Shown: positions 1 to 7,117 of the stretch, one piece after another
Numbering within the stretch: the first letter of the stretch is position 1
How the letters are laid out: each line of letters opens with the position of its first letter
Assembly: GCA_900317865.1 (NCBI GenBank)
Contig: ONIK01000100.1
Location: forward strand, 1-8,416
Length of the DNA: 8,416 nucleotides
Direction of reading: 5' to 3'
Source: an uncultured Methanobrevibacter sp.
GTDB taxonomy: Archaea > Methanobacteriota > Methanobacteria > Methanobacteriales > Methanobacteriaceae
Notes under the pieces: generated by a model
What the model saw: the letters and a program-made list of their open reading frames with translations, nothing else
Database searches by the model: none
What the model was told of the DNA's origin: nothing
Program-made: the position numbers and the translations under genes

Positions 1-3000
1 TGGGTAACATTAACATTGTGTGCAGCGACCGGACCATTATTAGTAACAGTAATAATCCATGTAGCATCATCGTTTTCCAGATAGGAATCTTTATCACTGA
101 CCCTTTGAACATCCAATATTACTTTTTGCTCATTGGAATCTATATGTACAAAATGATTCATCCTCTCAACATTACTCTCTACCAGTGAATAAATGGTTAA
201 AGTTGCAGTAGTACCATTAGTCAATAAAGGAATAATCCATTTACCGGTATGATTGTTATAACTACCTAATGTTGCAGTATAATTTATAAATTCAAATTCA
301 GATGGCAACAAATCATCAATTACAACACCTGTAGCATTTGAAGCGTTATTTGCATTGGAAACCTTTATGGTCCAAACAGCAATATCGTCATCGAAATATT
401 CAAATTTATCACTGGTCTTATTGACAGACAAATCAACGTTAGGCAATATTCTAAACCTTGTATTGTTAGTAATTTCCTTATAGTTCCAATCCTCAGGATG
501 GTTAGCAGTCACTTTATAATCACCAACTATTAAATCCTCTTTTGGTAAAGTAACATAAACGTCTCCATAAAGATTTGTTAAAAATGAATCATTGAAAACA
601 ATATCATTTTCACCATTGCCTCTATTGCGTGGTTTAGTTGAAATACCCAAATAATTTGGCATTGCACTATGTAAGTTATATGTACTGTTAATACCTTCAT
701 AATTCACAGTAATTGTAATGTTTTGAAGATATTCACGGTCATCCTGGTATAACAAAGTTCCGCCTTTACTGTTTTCAACACCATCCACAGGCTGTTCAAA
801 TCTGGTTTCGTTAGTATGATAGGTTTTTCCGGAACTGTGAATATAGGTTACGTTCTTTAATCCAATTTGATTAAATGATGCATTATTGTGAATAGCATTT
901 ACCATGTTGTCTCCACCAACGTGGACAACTTCAATTTTAACATCATTCGTATTAAAATAACTTACTTCAGGTTCTGCCACCGTGACTAAAAGATAACTCC
1001 ATGCCTGGTTTTCCCTGAATACATCGTTTTCAAGCTTAAAGTTTGTTCCGGTTGAATAAATTGCAGACCCGTTACGGGCTTTGTTGTGTTCAAAATCATT
1101 GTTACGGGTTAGTGTATTGTCACCTATTACAAAGATTGCACCACCGAGACCTGAAACTTCACTTGCATCATGTGGAATAGCTTCATTATAAGTGAAATTA
1201 TTACTAATAAAGTGAGATCCGCTTCCATCGATATATATTGCACCACCCTGATGGGTTACATTGTTATGGTCAAAAATATTATTTAAAACCTGAGTATCTT
1301 GACCATCCACATAAGCACCTGCACCATTGGTAGCATTGTTATAAGTGAAATTGGAATTTTCAATTTTAGTATTTTGACCATCCACATAAGCACCTGCACC
1401 GTTGATAGCATTATTATGGTCGAAAATATTGTAATTAGAAAAAATAACTCTATTTCCTTCAATATAAGCACCAGCACCCAAGGCAGCAACATTATTAGTA
1501 AAATTAGATGTATAAAATTTACTGTCATTACCATTAATATAAGCACCAGCACCAAAAGAAGCGTTATTATCAGTAAAATTAGATTTAGAAACAGTCGCAT
1601 TAGAACCTTCTATATGAATACCAGCACCATAAAAAGTAGCATTATTTCCAGTGAAATTGGAATTGGAAACAGACGCATCAGAACCTTCTATAAAAATACC
1701 GGCACCACTCAGATAAGCGAAATTTTCTTCAAAATTAGAGCCTGAAACCCTAACATTGTTACCTATAATATAAATACCTGCACCATAGTCTGCTTCATTT
1801 TCCTTGAAAGTAGAATTCAAAATTGTAGCGTTAGCACCTTCAACATAAATACCTGCACCATTGGTAGCATTGTTATTTATAAAGGTGTTGTTGAAAAATG
1901 TCGCATTGTTACCTTTAATAAAGACAGTACCGTTAGTGGATTCATGGTCGTAGAACTTTGAATTGTTGACAATAGTTCTTTGACCGGTTATATAAACTGC
2001 AGCACCGCTTCCGCTTTCTGCTTCATTTCTATTGAATGTACAGTTGTCAACAAACACTGCACCTGCATTTCCAGACGGGTAGAACCATCTAGGCGCATGC
2101 TTGTTGTAATAGGTACCGTTCCACCATTCAATGTATTCATTTTCTCCAGTTTTATTGTAGTATGTATATTTATCAGGTTCTTTTGGTTTTTTTGTATCCC
2201 ATCCGTAAATACCATTACAGTAGGATGAAGTCTTATTAAGAGTAGCAACATTATCTGTAAAAATACAGTTTTCCAAGGTTACGTTATTACCCTTATAGTT
2301 TCTACCGCTGAATCCATCGTGGTCACCGTCTAATCCACCAACCATAATAGCAGCACCTTGACCACCACTACAATTGACAAATTCGGAGTTTTTAACAATT
2401 AAGTTATCGTGACTTATACCGATAGCTCCAGAGTATTCACCGGTTCCTGTACAATTCAAGAAATAACAGCCGTCAATGATTTCAGGTTCATCAATATAAC
2501 CAAAAGAAGAACTGAAATTACCGTGAATATAAATTGCAAACCAGCGAGAAGTAATGTTGATAAAATTACAATTTTTTAATTTTGAAGCTACAGCACCAGA
2601 CCCCCATTCTGATTCATCAGCAATACACAATGCACCACCATGCTGGGCAGAAGAAGTATTGACGAAATTACAATTTTCCATTGCTATTCCAAATACGGCA
2701 CCCAATTGACCTGAACCATCCTTGACATAATCTTCACCAGGATTTGTCTGATGACAGTTAGTGAAATTACAGTTTTTAACAGATATTGGTGTATTATCCC
2801 AATAACAGCCCACCATACCCATAAACTGATTTTTGGATATACAATTGTTTATGGAACAATTTGTCAAAGATCCGCTTACAAAATTAACTACACGGGTAGT
2901 ATTTAAATTTTCAATTGTGATATTGGTTAAAATACATCCATAATTACTATAATATCCTCTTTTAGTATTGTTAGATTCGGGAATTAATGGAGATTTGGAA

Positions 3001-3608
3001 TTTTTAACTCCGAAAGTTAAAGCATAATCCCAACCGTCACCAACATTGGCCATTATACCGTCACCAAGTTGATAACCACCGTATATTCTAACATTACTAA
3101 TATATACCTTATCCGGCCTATCTGCACGATCTCCACCCCAATAATCATCGGATGAGTTATAAGACCCTGCAAGAATTTTACTAGTTCCGGTATAAGTTCC
3201 ACCATCTAGGTAAAGAGTACCTCCACCATTGGCTGAAATATCTAAGATAGCATCTCTAATGGCACTTACTTCACCGCCACTTAAATGCCTATCATAAGCC
3301 CCGAGAATTGGTTCCTTATCTATACTAAGACGCAATTGCTCAGGTTCTTCATTATAAGTTGAATCATTTTCAAATTCATTCGTGTTTTGCCCATTGTTTG
3401 CCAGGCCCAAAATAGAATCTGATGACTGATCAACAGAATTGGAATTAATGGAACATGATTGTCCATAATCCACACTACCAACATCATCGGATAGTGCTAT
3501 AATTTCGCTTGTATTGTCCTGTGTTATTTCACTTGCGCACACAAATGAAGTTGAAAACAGTACAAAAAATAGCATCGAAATGAAAAATAAATATCCTCTG
3601 AATCGCAT
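1..3608 (-). CDS. Adhesin-like surface protein, beta-helix plus DUF11 repeats (C-terminus beyond window)
   Basis: The frame is open over 1202 codons from ATG at 3608-3606 to the window edge; I checked it for stops line by line. An exact GGAGGT lies 4 bases upstream, which fixes the start. Residues 1-25 form a signal peptide (Arg2 and Arg4, a Phe/Leu-rich core, VCA before Ser26). Residues 26 to about 105 are an Asn/Ser/Asp/Glu-rich linker. A parallel beta-helix of the pectin-lyase type begins near residue 109 (GGGTLYLDGGTYTG at about 127-140), with irregular NCxF rungs to residue 523. An aromatic-rich insertion occupies about 464-511. A regular array of 24-26-residue repeats spans about 540-870. 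An Ig-like segment (DDRE...QNITI) follows, then DUF11 modules from about 1057 and about 1163. This is the usual plan of Methanobrevibacter adhesin-like proteins, thought to bind host or microbial surfaces. The ligand cannot be read from sequence, and the cell-wall anchor, if any, lies outside the window. Confidence 0.9.
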   Translation of the reverse strand, partial: MRFRGYLFFISMLFFVLFSTSFVCASEITQDNTSEIIALSDDVGSVDYGQSCSINSNSVDQSSDSILGLANNGQNTNEFENDSTYNEEPEQLRLSIDKEPILGAYDRHLSGGEVSAIRDAILDISANGGGTLYLDGGTYTGTSKILAGSYNSSDDYWGGDRADRPDKVYISNVRIYGGYQLGDGIMANVGDGWDYALTFGVKNSKSPLIPESNNTKRGYYSNYGCILTNITIENLNTTRVVNFVSGSLTNCSINNCISKNQFMGMVGCYWDNTPISVKNCNFTNCHQTNPGEDYVKDGSGQLGAVFGIAMENCNFVNTSSAQHGGALCIADESEWGSGAVASKLKNCNFINITSRWFAIYIHGNFSSSFGYIDEPEIIDGCYFLNCTGTGEYSGAIGISHDNLIVKNSEFVNCSGGQGAAIMVGGLDGDHDGFSGRNYKGNNVTLENCIFTDNVATLNKTSSYCNGIYGWDTKKPKEPDKYTYYNKTGENEYIEWWNGTYYNKHAPRWFYPSGNAGAVFVDNCTFNRNEAESGSGAAVYITGQRTIVNNSKFYDHESTNGTVFIKGNNATFFNNTFINNNATNGAGIYVEGANATILNSTFKENEADYGAGIYIIGNNVRVSGSNFEENFAYLSGAGIFIEGSDASVSNSNFTGNNATFYGAGIHIEGSNATVSKSNFTDNNASFGAGAYINGNDSKFYTSNFTNNVAALGAGAYIEGNRVIFSNYNIFDHNNAINGAGAYVDGQNTKIENSNFTYNNATNGAGAYVDGQDTQVLNNIFDHNNVTHQGGAIYIDGSGSHFISNNFTYNEAIPHDASEVSGLGGAIFVIGDNTLTRNNDFEHNKARNGSAIYSTGTNFKLENDVFRENQAWSYLLVTVAEPEVSYFNTNDVKIEVVHVGGDNMVNAIHNNASFNQIGLKNVTYIHSSGKTYHTNETRFEQPVDGVENSKGGTLLYQDDREYLQNITITVNYEGINSTYNLHSAMPNYLGISTKPRNRGNGENDIVFNDSFLTNLYGDVYVTLPKEDLIVGDYKVTANHPEDWNYKEITNNTRFRILPNVDLSVNKTSDKFEYFDDDIAVWTIKVSNANNASNATGVVIDDLLPSEFEFINYTATLGSYNNHTGKWIIPLLTNGTTATLTIYSLVESNVERMNHFVHIDSNEQKVILDVQRVSDKDSYLENDDATWIITVTNNGPVAAHNVNVT
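1002..1979 (-). repeat. Tandem coding repeats of 72-78 bases (beta-helix rungs)
   Basis: About a dozen consecutive units of 24-26 residues follow the pattern N-A-T-x-x-N-S-x-F-T-x-N-N-A-T-x-G-A-G-x-Y-x-x-G. Each unit fits one turn of a right-handed parallel beta-helix, with Gly-Ala-Gly at a tight turn and stacked Asn. Most units carry one or more N-x-S/T sequons. At DNA level, neighbours can be nearly identical: 27 bases at 1299-1325 recur exactly at 1374-1400, a spacing of 75 bases or 25 codons. One unit is longer (near 1140-1170, extra loop PHDASEVSG). This array would be prone to unequal recombination and to short-read assembly collapse. Confidence 0.85.
2076..2219 (-). other. Aromatic-rich insertion between beta-helix rungs
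   Basis: Residues about 464-511 of the adhesin break the rung pattern. They begin CNGIYGWDTKKPKEPDKY and include EYIEWWNGTYYN and PRWFYPSG. Trp and Tyr are concentrated here, and Lys/Glu/Pro are frequent, unlike the Asn/Gly/Ala/Thr-rich rungs on both sides. The rung pattern resumes directly after it (AGAVFVDNCTF). I read it as a loop or small subdomain projecting from the helix. Exposed aromatics would suit carbohydrate binding, but that is inference and I recognise no named domain. Confidence 0.6.
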
Positions 3609-3612
3609 ATTT

Positions 3613-3618
3613 ACCTCC
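3613..3618 (-). promoter_or_regulatory. Shine-Dalgarno site of the adhesin gene
   Basis: The minus strand reads GGAGGT followed by AAAT and the ATG. This is a strong match to the archaeal 16S rRNA 3' end (ATCACCTCC). It selects the ATG at 3608 over the later in-frame ATG at codon 12, which would cut the signal peptide in half. Confidence 0.85.
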
Positions 3619-3654
3619 ATCCATACATTTTTATTTTCAATTAACTTTTAATAA

Positions 3655-3848
3655 TGAAAAACTTTCGCTAAATCAAATAGTATATTAAATAAATGAAAAA
3701 AATTCATTTTATTTACAAAGGAAAACTCGCTAAATCAAATAGTATATAGAATAATCTACGAAAACTTTTTGCCAGAAAAATAATAGTAAATAGAATAAAT
3801 TAACGAAAACTTTTTGCCAGAAAAATAATAGTATATGAAAATTAATGA
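3655..3848. repeat. Degenerate tandem repeat array upstream of the adhesin
   Basis: There are four head-to-tail units, starting near 3655, 3721, 3760 and 3805. Each begins GAAAACT or a variant and contains AATAGTA(T/A)AT. Two exact repeats support this. A 31-base sequence at 3758-3788 recurs at 3803-3833 (ACGAAAACTTTTTGCCAG followed by AAAAATAATAGTA), 45 bases apart. A 20-base sequence, CGCTAAATCAAATAGTATAT, at 3666-3685 recurs at 3728-3747, 62 bases apart. Units are 39-66 bases long, so spacing is not fixed. On the minus strand most units carry a TATA-like ATATACTATT. Possible roles are duplicated promoter modules or operators for a regulator of the adhesin; chance expansion of AT-rich DNA is the dull alternative. 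Confidence 0.8.
3679..3690 (-). promoter_or_regulatory. Candidate TATA box of the adhesin gene
   Basis: The minus strand reads ATTTAATATACT, close to the archaeal TATA consensus TTTATATA. It lies about 75 bases upstream of the ATG. With the usual distance of about 25 bases from TATA box to start site, transcription would begin near 3655-3660, leaving a leader of roughly 50 bases that contains the Shine-Dalgarno site. Similar TATATACT elements recur in the neighbouring repeat units, so which one is used cannot be decided from sequence. Confidence 0.4.
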
Positions 3849-4110
3849 AGGCACTTTCAGTACCTATGATAATATAAGATTAATCATATTTATAAAGTTA
3901 TTGATTTTTTTGTGAAAATAAATATTCAAAAAAACAGGAAAATTAGTCAAATCTATAAATCTTAATAAAATAAATAACTATTTTTTATCAGCCATGTAAA
4001 AACCAAAGAATGATTTAAAATAACTGATGAGAATACTCACAATAGCTATTTAAATTATAAAGATTTTAAAAATCTGTATTTAACCATCAAAAAAGACCAA
4101 TAATTCAACA

Positions 4111-4125
4111 GCCAAATCAGATAGT
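4111..4125 (+). repeat. Diverged distant copy of the array motif
   Basis: GCCAAATCAGATAGT differs at only two positions, both transitions, from GCTAAATCAAATAGT in the array at 3667-3681 and 3729-3743. All three share the same orientation. The shared core is GCYAAATCARATAGT. This copy is followed by GC and an eight-T run instead of the TATA-like element. Confidence 0.5.
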
Positions 4126-4156
4126 GCTTTTTTTATTAGGTTTTGATCCTAAAACT

Positions 4157-4178
4157 GAATCATGACGAATCATGATTA
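4157..4178. promoter_or_regulatory. TCATGA double repeat with perfect palindrome, possible operator
   Basis: GAATCATGA occurs at 4157-4165 and again at 4167-4175, a 10-base period, i.e. about one helical turn. The second copy sits in a perfect 10-bp palindrome, AATCATGATT (4169-4178). Both carry the self-complementary core TCATGA. Two symmetric half-turn sites one turn apart on the same face are what a dimeric DNA-binding protein could use. No regulator is encoded in the window, and it is over 500 bases from either start codon, so the role is speculative. Confidence 0.35.
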
Positions 4179-4697
4179 AGACTATTGGTTAAAAGCCTCT
4201 ATACCTCTAAACTCTCATTTAGAAATATTTTCATTAATTTTTTCATTCAATACTATTTTTATAACAAAATTTTCATAACACATACATCCAAATTATATCA
4301 CTATATAAGCCAGACATACATGTAATTAAACAATATATTAAAAAGTAAATAAATATTTTACTATATTATGCTTAACAAAAATCAAATGGAAAACAATTCA
4401 AAAGTTAATTTAAAAATCAATATTAAATCATATAATCAAAAACAATGTAAAAATATGTTTTATATGACATACTTTATTTATCAACTTCCATAGTTTAAAA
4501 AAATATTTAAAATTAGCATATTATTTTTCAATGATTATGTTATCATTATAGACAAAGAGTATAAAAGACAACATTTTTCCTGAAAAAATTTTCTACAATA
4601 TATTTAATTTTGTTCTATTGGAAAATGAAAAATACACAAATAATAGATAAATTTTTTTAAATCAACCTATCTAAAAAATATTTTTTCAAATTATTTC

Positions 4698-4740
4698 TAA
4701 ATATAAGATAAAAATTTAAGCATAAAAAAATATTTTAACT
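4698..4740 (+). promoter_or_regulatory. Candidate promoter of the cbiC-hemL operon
   Basis: Two TATA-like stretches lie before cbiC: TAAATATAAG at 4698-4707 and AAAAAATATTTTA at about 4725-4737. The first would give a leader of about 30 bases. The second lies about 27 bases before the ATG and would give a leaderless transcript. No Shine-Dalgarno sequence precedes the cbiC ATG (the flank is ACATATACATATAAT), which favours the leaderless reading. Both calls rest on short AT-rich matches in AT-rich DNA. Confidence 0.35.
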
Positions 4741-4763
4741 ATTTTTTTACATATACATATAAT

Positions 4764-5393
4764 ATGACAGACCAAATGTTTATGGGTGCATCAACCAAAC
4801 AAGGTTATGATATTGCTACTAAAAGTAGAGAAATCATACGCAGCCTTATCGGTGATGACATTAAAGATTTGAAACCTGCTGAAAAAGATATAGTTGAGCG
4901 TATTGTTCATTCAACAGCAGACCCTGAATATGCTAAACTTGTTCATATTAGTGATGACTTTGTAGATTCTGCAATGAAATCCTTAAGAAATAATGAAACA
5001 ATATTAACCGATATTAACATGGTCAAATATGGAATAACCCGTTATGACGGCGAAGTTGAATGTTATATTAAAAATGAAGAAGTTAAAAAAATAGCTAAAG
5101 AGCACCAGATTACAAGAGCTGCTGCGGCTATTAGATATGCAAGCCAAAACGACTTTGAAGGAATTGTTGTTTCCGGGAATGCTCCGACAGCTGTTTTTGA
5201 AGCTATGGATCTATATCAAAAAGGTGAAATGAATCTTAAAGCTATCGTTGGAGTTCCTGTAGGTTTTGTTGGAGCTGCTGATTCAAAAGAAGCTTTAAGA
5301 AATTCAAATATTCCCAATGTTATTACTGAAGGCCCGAAAGGTGGTACACCTATTGCTGTTGCTTGTGTAAACTCATTAATCCAACATTTATAA
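4764..5393 (+). CDS. cbiC: Cobalt-precorrin-8 methylmutase (precorrin-8X isomerase)
   Basis: This cytosolic enzyme moves the methyl group from C-11 to C-12 of cobalt-precorrin-8 to give cobyrinate, late in corrin-ring synthesis for cobalamin. The 209 residues match the family length. Visible CbiC/CobH features, in order: MGASTKQGYDIATKSR (7-22); RIVHSTADPEY (46-56), whose His49 aligns with the catalytic histidine of the family; TDINMVKYGI (82-91); GNAPTA (138-143); GVPVGFVGAADSKEAL (163-178); and the Gly-rich ITEGPKGGT (187-195). The ATG at 4764 is kept as the longest frame, but Met5 and Met7 are possible starts and none has a Shine-Dalgarno site, so translation may be leaderless. It is the first gene of the tandem group and lies 8 bases before hemL. 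Methanogens need cobamides for the methyl-tetrahydromethanopterin:coenzyme M methyltransferase, which gives this gene a housekeeping role. Confidence 0.93.
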   Translation: MTDQMFMGASTKQGYDIATKSREIIRSLIGDDIKDLKPAEKDIVERIVHSTADPEYAKLVHISDDFVDSAMKSLRNNETILTDINMVKYGITRYDGEVECYIKNEEVKKIAKEHQITRAAAAIRYASQNDFEGIVVSGNAPTAVFEAMDLYQKGEMNLKAIVGVPVGFVGAADSKEALRNSNIPNVITEGPKGGTPIAVACVNSLIQHL

Positions 5394-5398
5394 GTGAT
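5394..5398 (+). promoter_or_regulatory. Shine-Dalgarno site that sets the hemL start
   Basis: GTGAT, complementary to the ATCAC at the 16S rRNA 3' end, follows the cbiC stop directly and sits 3 bases before the ATG at 5402. The longer in-frame ATG at 5363 lies inside cbiC, has no such site, and would add 13 residues not typical of the HemL N-terminus. Confidence 0.65.
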
Positions 5399-5401
5399 AA
5401 A

Positions 5402-6676
5402 ATGACTGAAGAATTATTTAATGAATCAAAAAAATACTTCCCTGGAGGAGTTAATTCTCCAGTGCGTGCATTCAAGCCTTATCCATTCTTTGTTGAAAGT
5501 GCTGGAGGAAGTAAAATAACCGATAGTGAAGGAAATACATATATTGACCACTGTCTTGCTTATGGACCATTGATACTAGGACATGCGAATCCTAAAGTTG
5601 TGCGTGAAGTATCCAATCAGTTGACGATTGGTACGGCATACGGCGCTCCAACTGAAAATGAAATTAAGCTTGCACGTGAAGTTGTGGATAGAATACCTTC
5701 TGCTGAAATGGTCAGATTTTGTAATAGCGGAACTGAAGCTACAATGAGTGCTATCAGATTGGCACGTGGTTTTACTGGCAGAGACAAAATCATTAAATTT
5801 GAAGGAGCTTATCATGGAGCTCATGATTATGTTTTAGTTAAAGGCGGTTCAGGTGCAGCATGTTTACCTGATTCTGCAGGTATTCCAACAGACACTACTA
5901 AAAATACATTATCCGTTCCATTTAACGATGAAGAGGCTTTAAGCGAATTAATCGAAAAAGAAGGAGAAAATATCGCTTGTTTGATAATGGAAGTTGTAAT
6001 GGGTAATGTTGGATGCATTGAACCAAAACCTGGATTTTTAGAGTTTGTACGTAAAATAACTGAAGAAAATAATATTGTATTAATATTTGATGAAGTTATT
6101 ACTGGTTTTAGAGCTTCCAGAGGTGGTGCTCAACAATATTATGGAGTTACTCCTGATTTAACTACATTAGGTAAAATAGTTGGTGGAGGACTTCCAATGG
6201 GTGCTTTCTGTGGAAAAAGAGAAATAATGGAGTTAATAGCCCCTCAAGGACCAGTTTATCAGGCAGGAACATTTAGTGGTAACCCAATTTCTGTCCAGGC
6301 AGGATTATCTACACTATCACAATTAGATGATAAATTTTACAAAGATTTAGAGAGAAAAGGAAATTTCCTCAGAGGAAATATTGAATCAATAATTGATGAT
6401 GAACAGTATAATATTCAATGTGTAGGACTTGCTTCAATGTTTCAGATTTATTTGAATCCTGCTGAAGTTTATAATTATGCTGATGCTAAGAAATCAGATA
6501 CTGAAAGCTTTTTAAGATACTTTAGAGCTCTTTTGAAAGAAGGTGTTTTTATACCGCCTAGCCAATTTGAATGTAACTTCATTTCAAGTGCTCACAGTAT
6601 GGCGGATTTACAAGATACCTCAGACGCAATTGAAATAGCATTAGCTGTAGCTTTCAATAAGAAAAAAAGATTTTAA
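5402..6676 (+). CDS. hemL: Glutamate-1-semialdehyde 2,1-aminomutase
   Basis: This PLP enzyme converts glutamate-1-semialdehyde to 5-aminolevulinate, the last step of the C5 route that feeds haem-type, corrin and F430 tetrapyrroles. With the ATG at 5402 the protein has 424 residues, the usual length. It begins with the family signature PGGVNSPVRAF (14-24). Other landmarks: NSGTEA (108-113), phosphate/PLP contact; GAYHG with Tyr137-His138; DEVITGFR (230-237), whose Asp230 should pair with the pyridine nitrogen; LGKIVGGGLPMGAF with Lys258 as the Schiff-base lysine; and GTFSGNP (289-295). All key residues are present. An in-frame ATG 39 bases upstream is rejected because it overlaps cbiC and lacks a ribosome-binding site. 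It lies between cbiC (8-base gap) and a signal peptidase (9-base gap). Pairing with cbiC makes sense because both serve tetrapyrrole synthesis. Confidence 0.97.
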   Translation: MTEELFNESKKYFPGGVNSPVRAFKPYPFFVESAGGSKITDSEGNTYIDHCLAYGPLILGHANPKVVREVSNQLTIGTAYGAPTENEIKLAREVVDRIPSAEMVRFCNSGTEATMSAIRLARGFTGRDKIIKFEGAYHGAHDYVLVKGGSGAACLPDSAGIPTDTTKNTLSVPFNDEEALSELIEKEGENIACLIMEVVMGNVGCIEPKPGFLEFVRKITEENNIVLIFDEVITGFRASRGGAQQYYGVTPDLTTLGKIVGGGLPMGAFCGKREIMELIAPQGPVYQAGTFSGNPISVQAGLSTLSQLDDKFYKDLERKGNFLRGNIESIIDDEQYNIQCVGLASMFQIYLNPAEVYNYADAKKSDTESFLRYFRALLKEGVFIPPSQFECNFISSAHSMADLQDTSDAIEIALAVAFNKKKRF

Positions 6677-6685
6677 GGTGTTAAA

Positions 6686-7108
6686 ATGGTAAATTACAAA
6701 GAAATAGCATCATATGCTGTAATACTTATAGTCGTTTTAATCCTTGCCCAACATTTAAACGTTGTAGTTTCAGGAAGTATGGAACCTGTATTCTATAGAG
6801 GAGACATTGTCGCTATTGAAAAAACAAATTTACTAGGAATTCAGGAATTTAATCCTAAGGATGTTAAAGTAGGAGATATAGTTGTTTATGATGCGAAATG
6901 GTTTAACCAACCGGTCATTCACAGAATTATCAATATTACAGAAATAAATGGAACGACGATGTACGTGATAAAGGGAGATAACAATAACCGGCCCGACCCC
7001 TATTATGTAAAGGCAGACCAGATACAGGCGAGAGTGCTTACACTAGGAGATCATCCGGTAGTGATTCCATGGATAGGTAATCTTTCATTATGGATAAGAG
7101 GACTATAA
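6686..7108 (+). CDS. Signal peptidase I, archaeal/ER type (S26B)
   Basis: This 140-residue membrane protease should remove signal peptides from Sec-exported proteins at the outer face of the membrane. Residues about 9-28 form a single N-terminal transmembrane segment. Ser31 in SGSMEP is the catalytic nucleophile, followed by RGDIV (38-42) and VGDIVVYD (62-69). His79 in VIHRI takes the place of the bacterial general-base lysine, as in archaeal and Sec11 enzymes. Asp98 in KGDNN and Asp104 in RPDPYY are six residues apart, matching the two functionally important aspartates described in the Methanococcus voltae enzyme. The ATG at 6686 is preceded by GGTG five bases upstream and lies 9 bases after hemL. 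The short length is normal for archaeal members. It is not metabolically related to its neighbours, but co-transcription with them is likely from spacing. The adhesin on the other strand, with its VCA-Ser signal-peptide end, is a plausible substrate. Confidence 0.93.
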   Translation: MVNYKEIASYAVILIVVLILAQHLNVVVSGSMEPVFYRGDIVAIEKTNLLGIQEFNPKDVKVGDIVVYDAKWFNQPVIHRIINITEINGTTMYVIKGDNNNRPDPYYVKADQIQARVLTLGDHPVVIPWIGNLSLWIRGL

Positions 7109-7117
7109 GGTGAGTTA

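Larger units (their letters stand above)
3849..4763. other. Long AT-rich intergenic region, no gene recognised
   Basis: This stretch separates the divergently transcribed adhesin and cbiC operon. Apart from the motif copy, the palindrome and the possible promoter listed separately, I see only low-complexity AT-rich DNA. Lines 4321-4380 and 4681-4740 contain 7 and 6 G/C bases in 60. There is no open frame with a convincing ribosome-binding site, no tRNA-like cloverleaf and no recognisable riboswitch. The part from about 4190 to 4700 is essentially featureless. Confidence 0.7.

Noticed and set aside
1299..1745. Open frame of 148 codons on the plus strand opposite the adhesin
   Set aside because: Its Ser/Thr/Ile-rich periodic translation is the antisense shadow of the Asn/Gly/Ala coding repeats, and the opposite strand has a far longer, clearly structured protein.
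3655..3848. CRISPR array
   Set aside because: Unit lengths vary (39-66 bases), repeats are imperfect, the sequence between them is not unique spacer-like DNA, and no cas gene is present.
4096..4189. Inverted repeat ACCAATA / TATTGGT as a hairpin or small RNA
   Set aside because: Only seven pairs with an 80-base loop of no evident inner pairing. Too weak for an RNA call.
3827..4257. Possible inverted ends of a small mobile element: AATAGTAT plus AATTAATGAA at 3827-3849, with reverse complements at 4230-4257
   Set aside because: The matches are 8 and 10 bases of almost pure A/T with different spacing, and no target-site duplication or transposase remnant is visible. Chance is likely.
4368..4493. 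Small plus-strand open frame of 41 codons (starts MLNKNQMENN)
   Set aside because: It has no ribosome-binding site, and its Asn/Lys/Ile-rich composition is what random translation of this AT-rich stretch gives. No recognisable family.
4190..4763. Cobalamin riboswitch before cbiC
   Set aside because: No B12-box-like sequence or GC-containing stems are visible in this very AT-rich leader.
5363..5401. Earlier in-frame ATG for hemL
   Set aside because: It overlaps the end of cbiC, has no Shine-Dalgarno site, and adds 13 residues outside the family's N-terminus; the ATG at 5402 has GTGAT before it.
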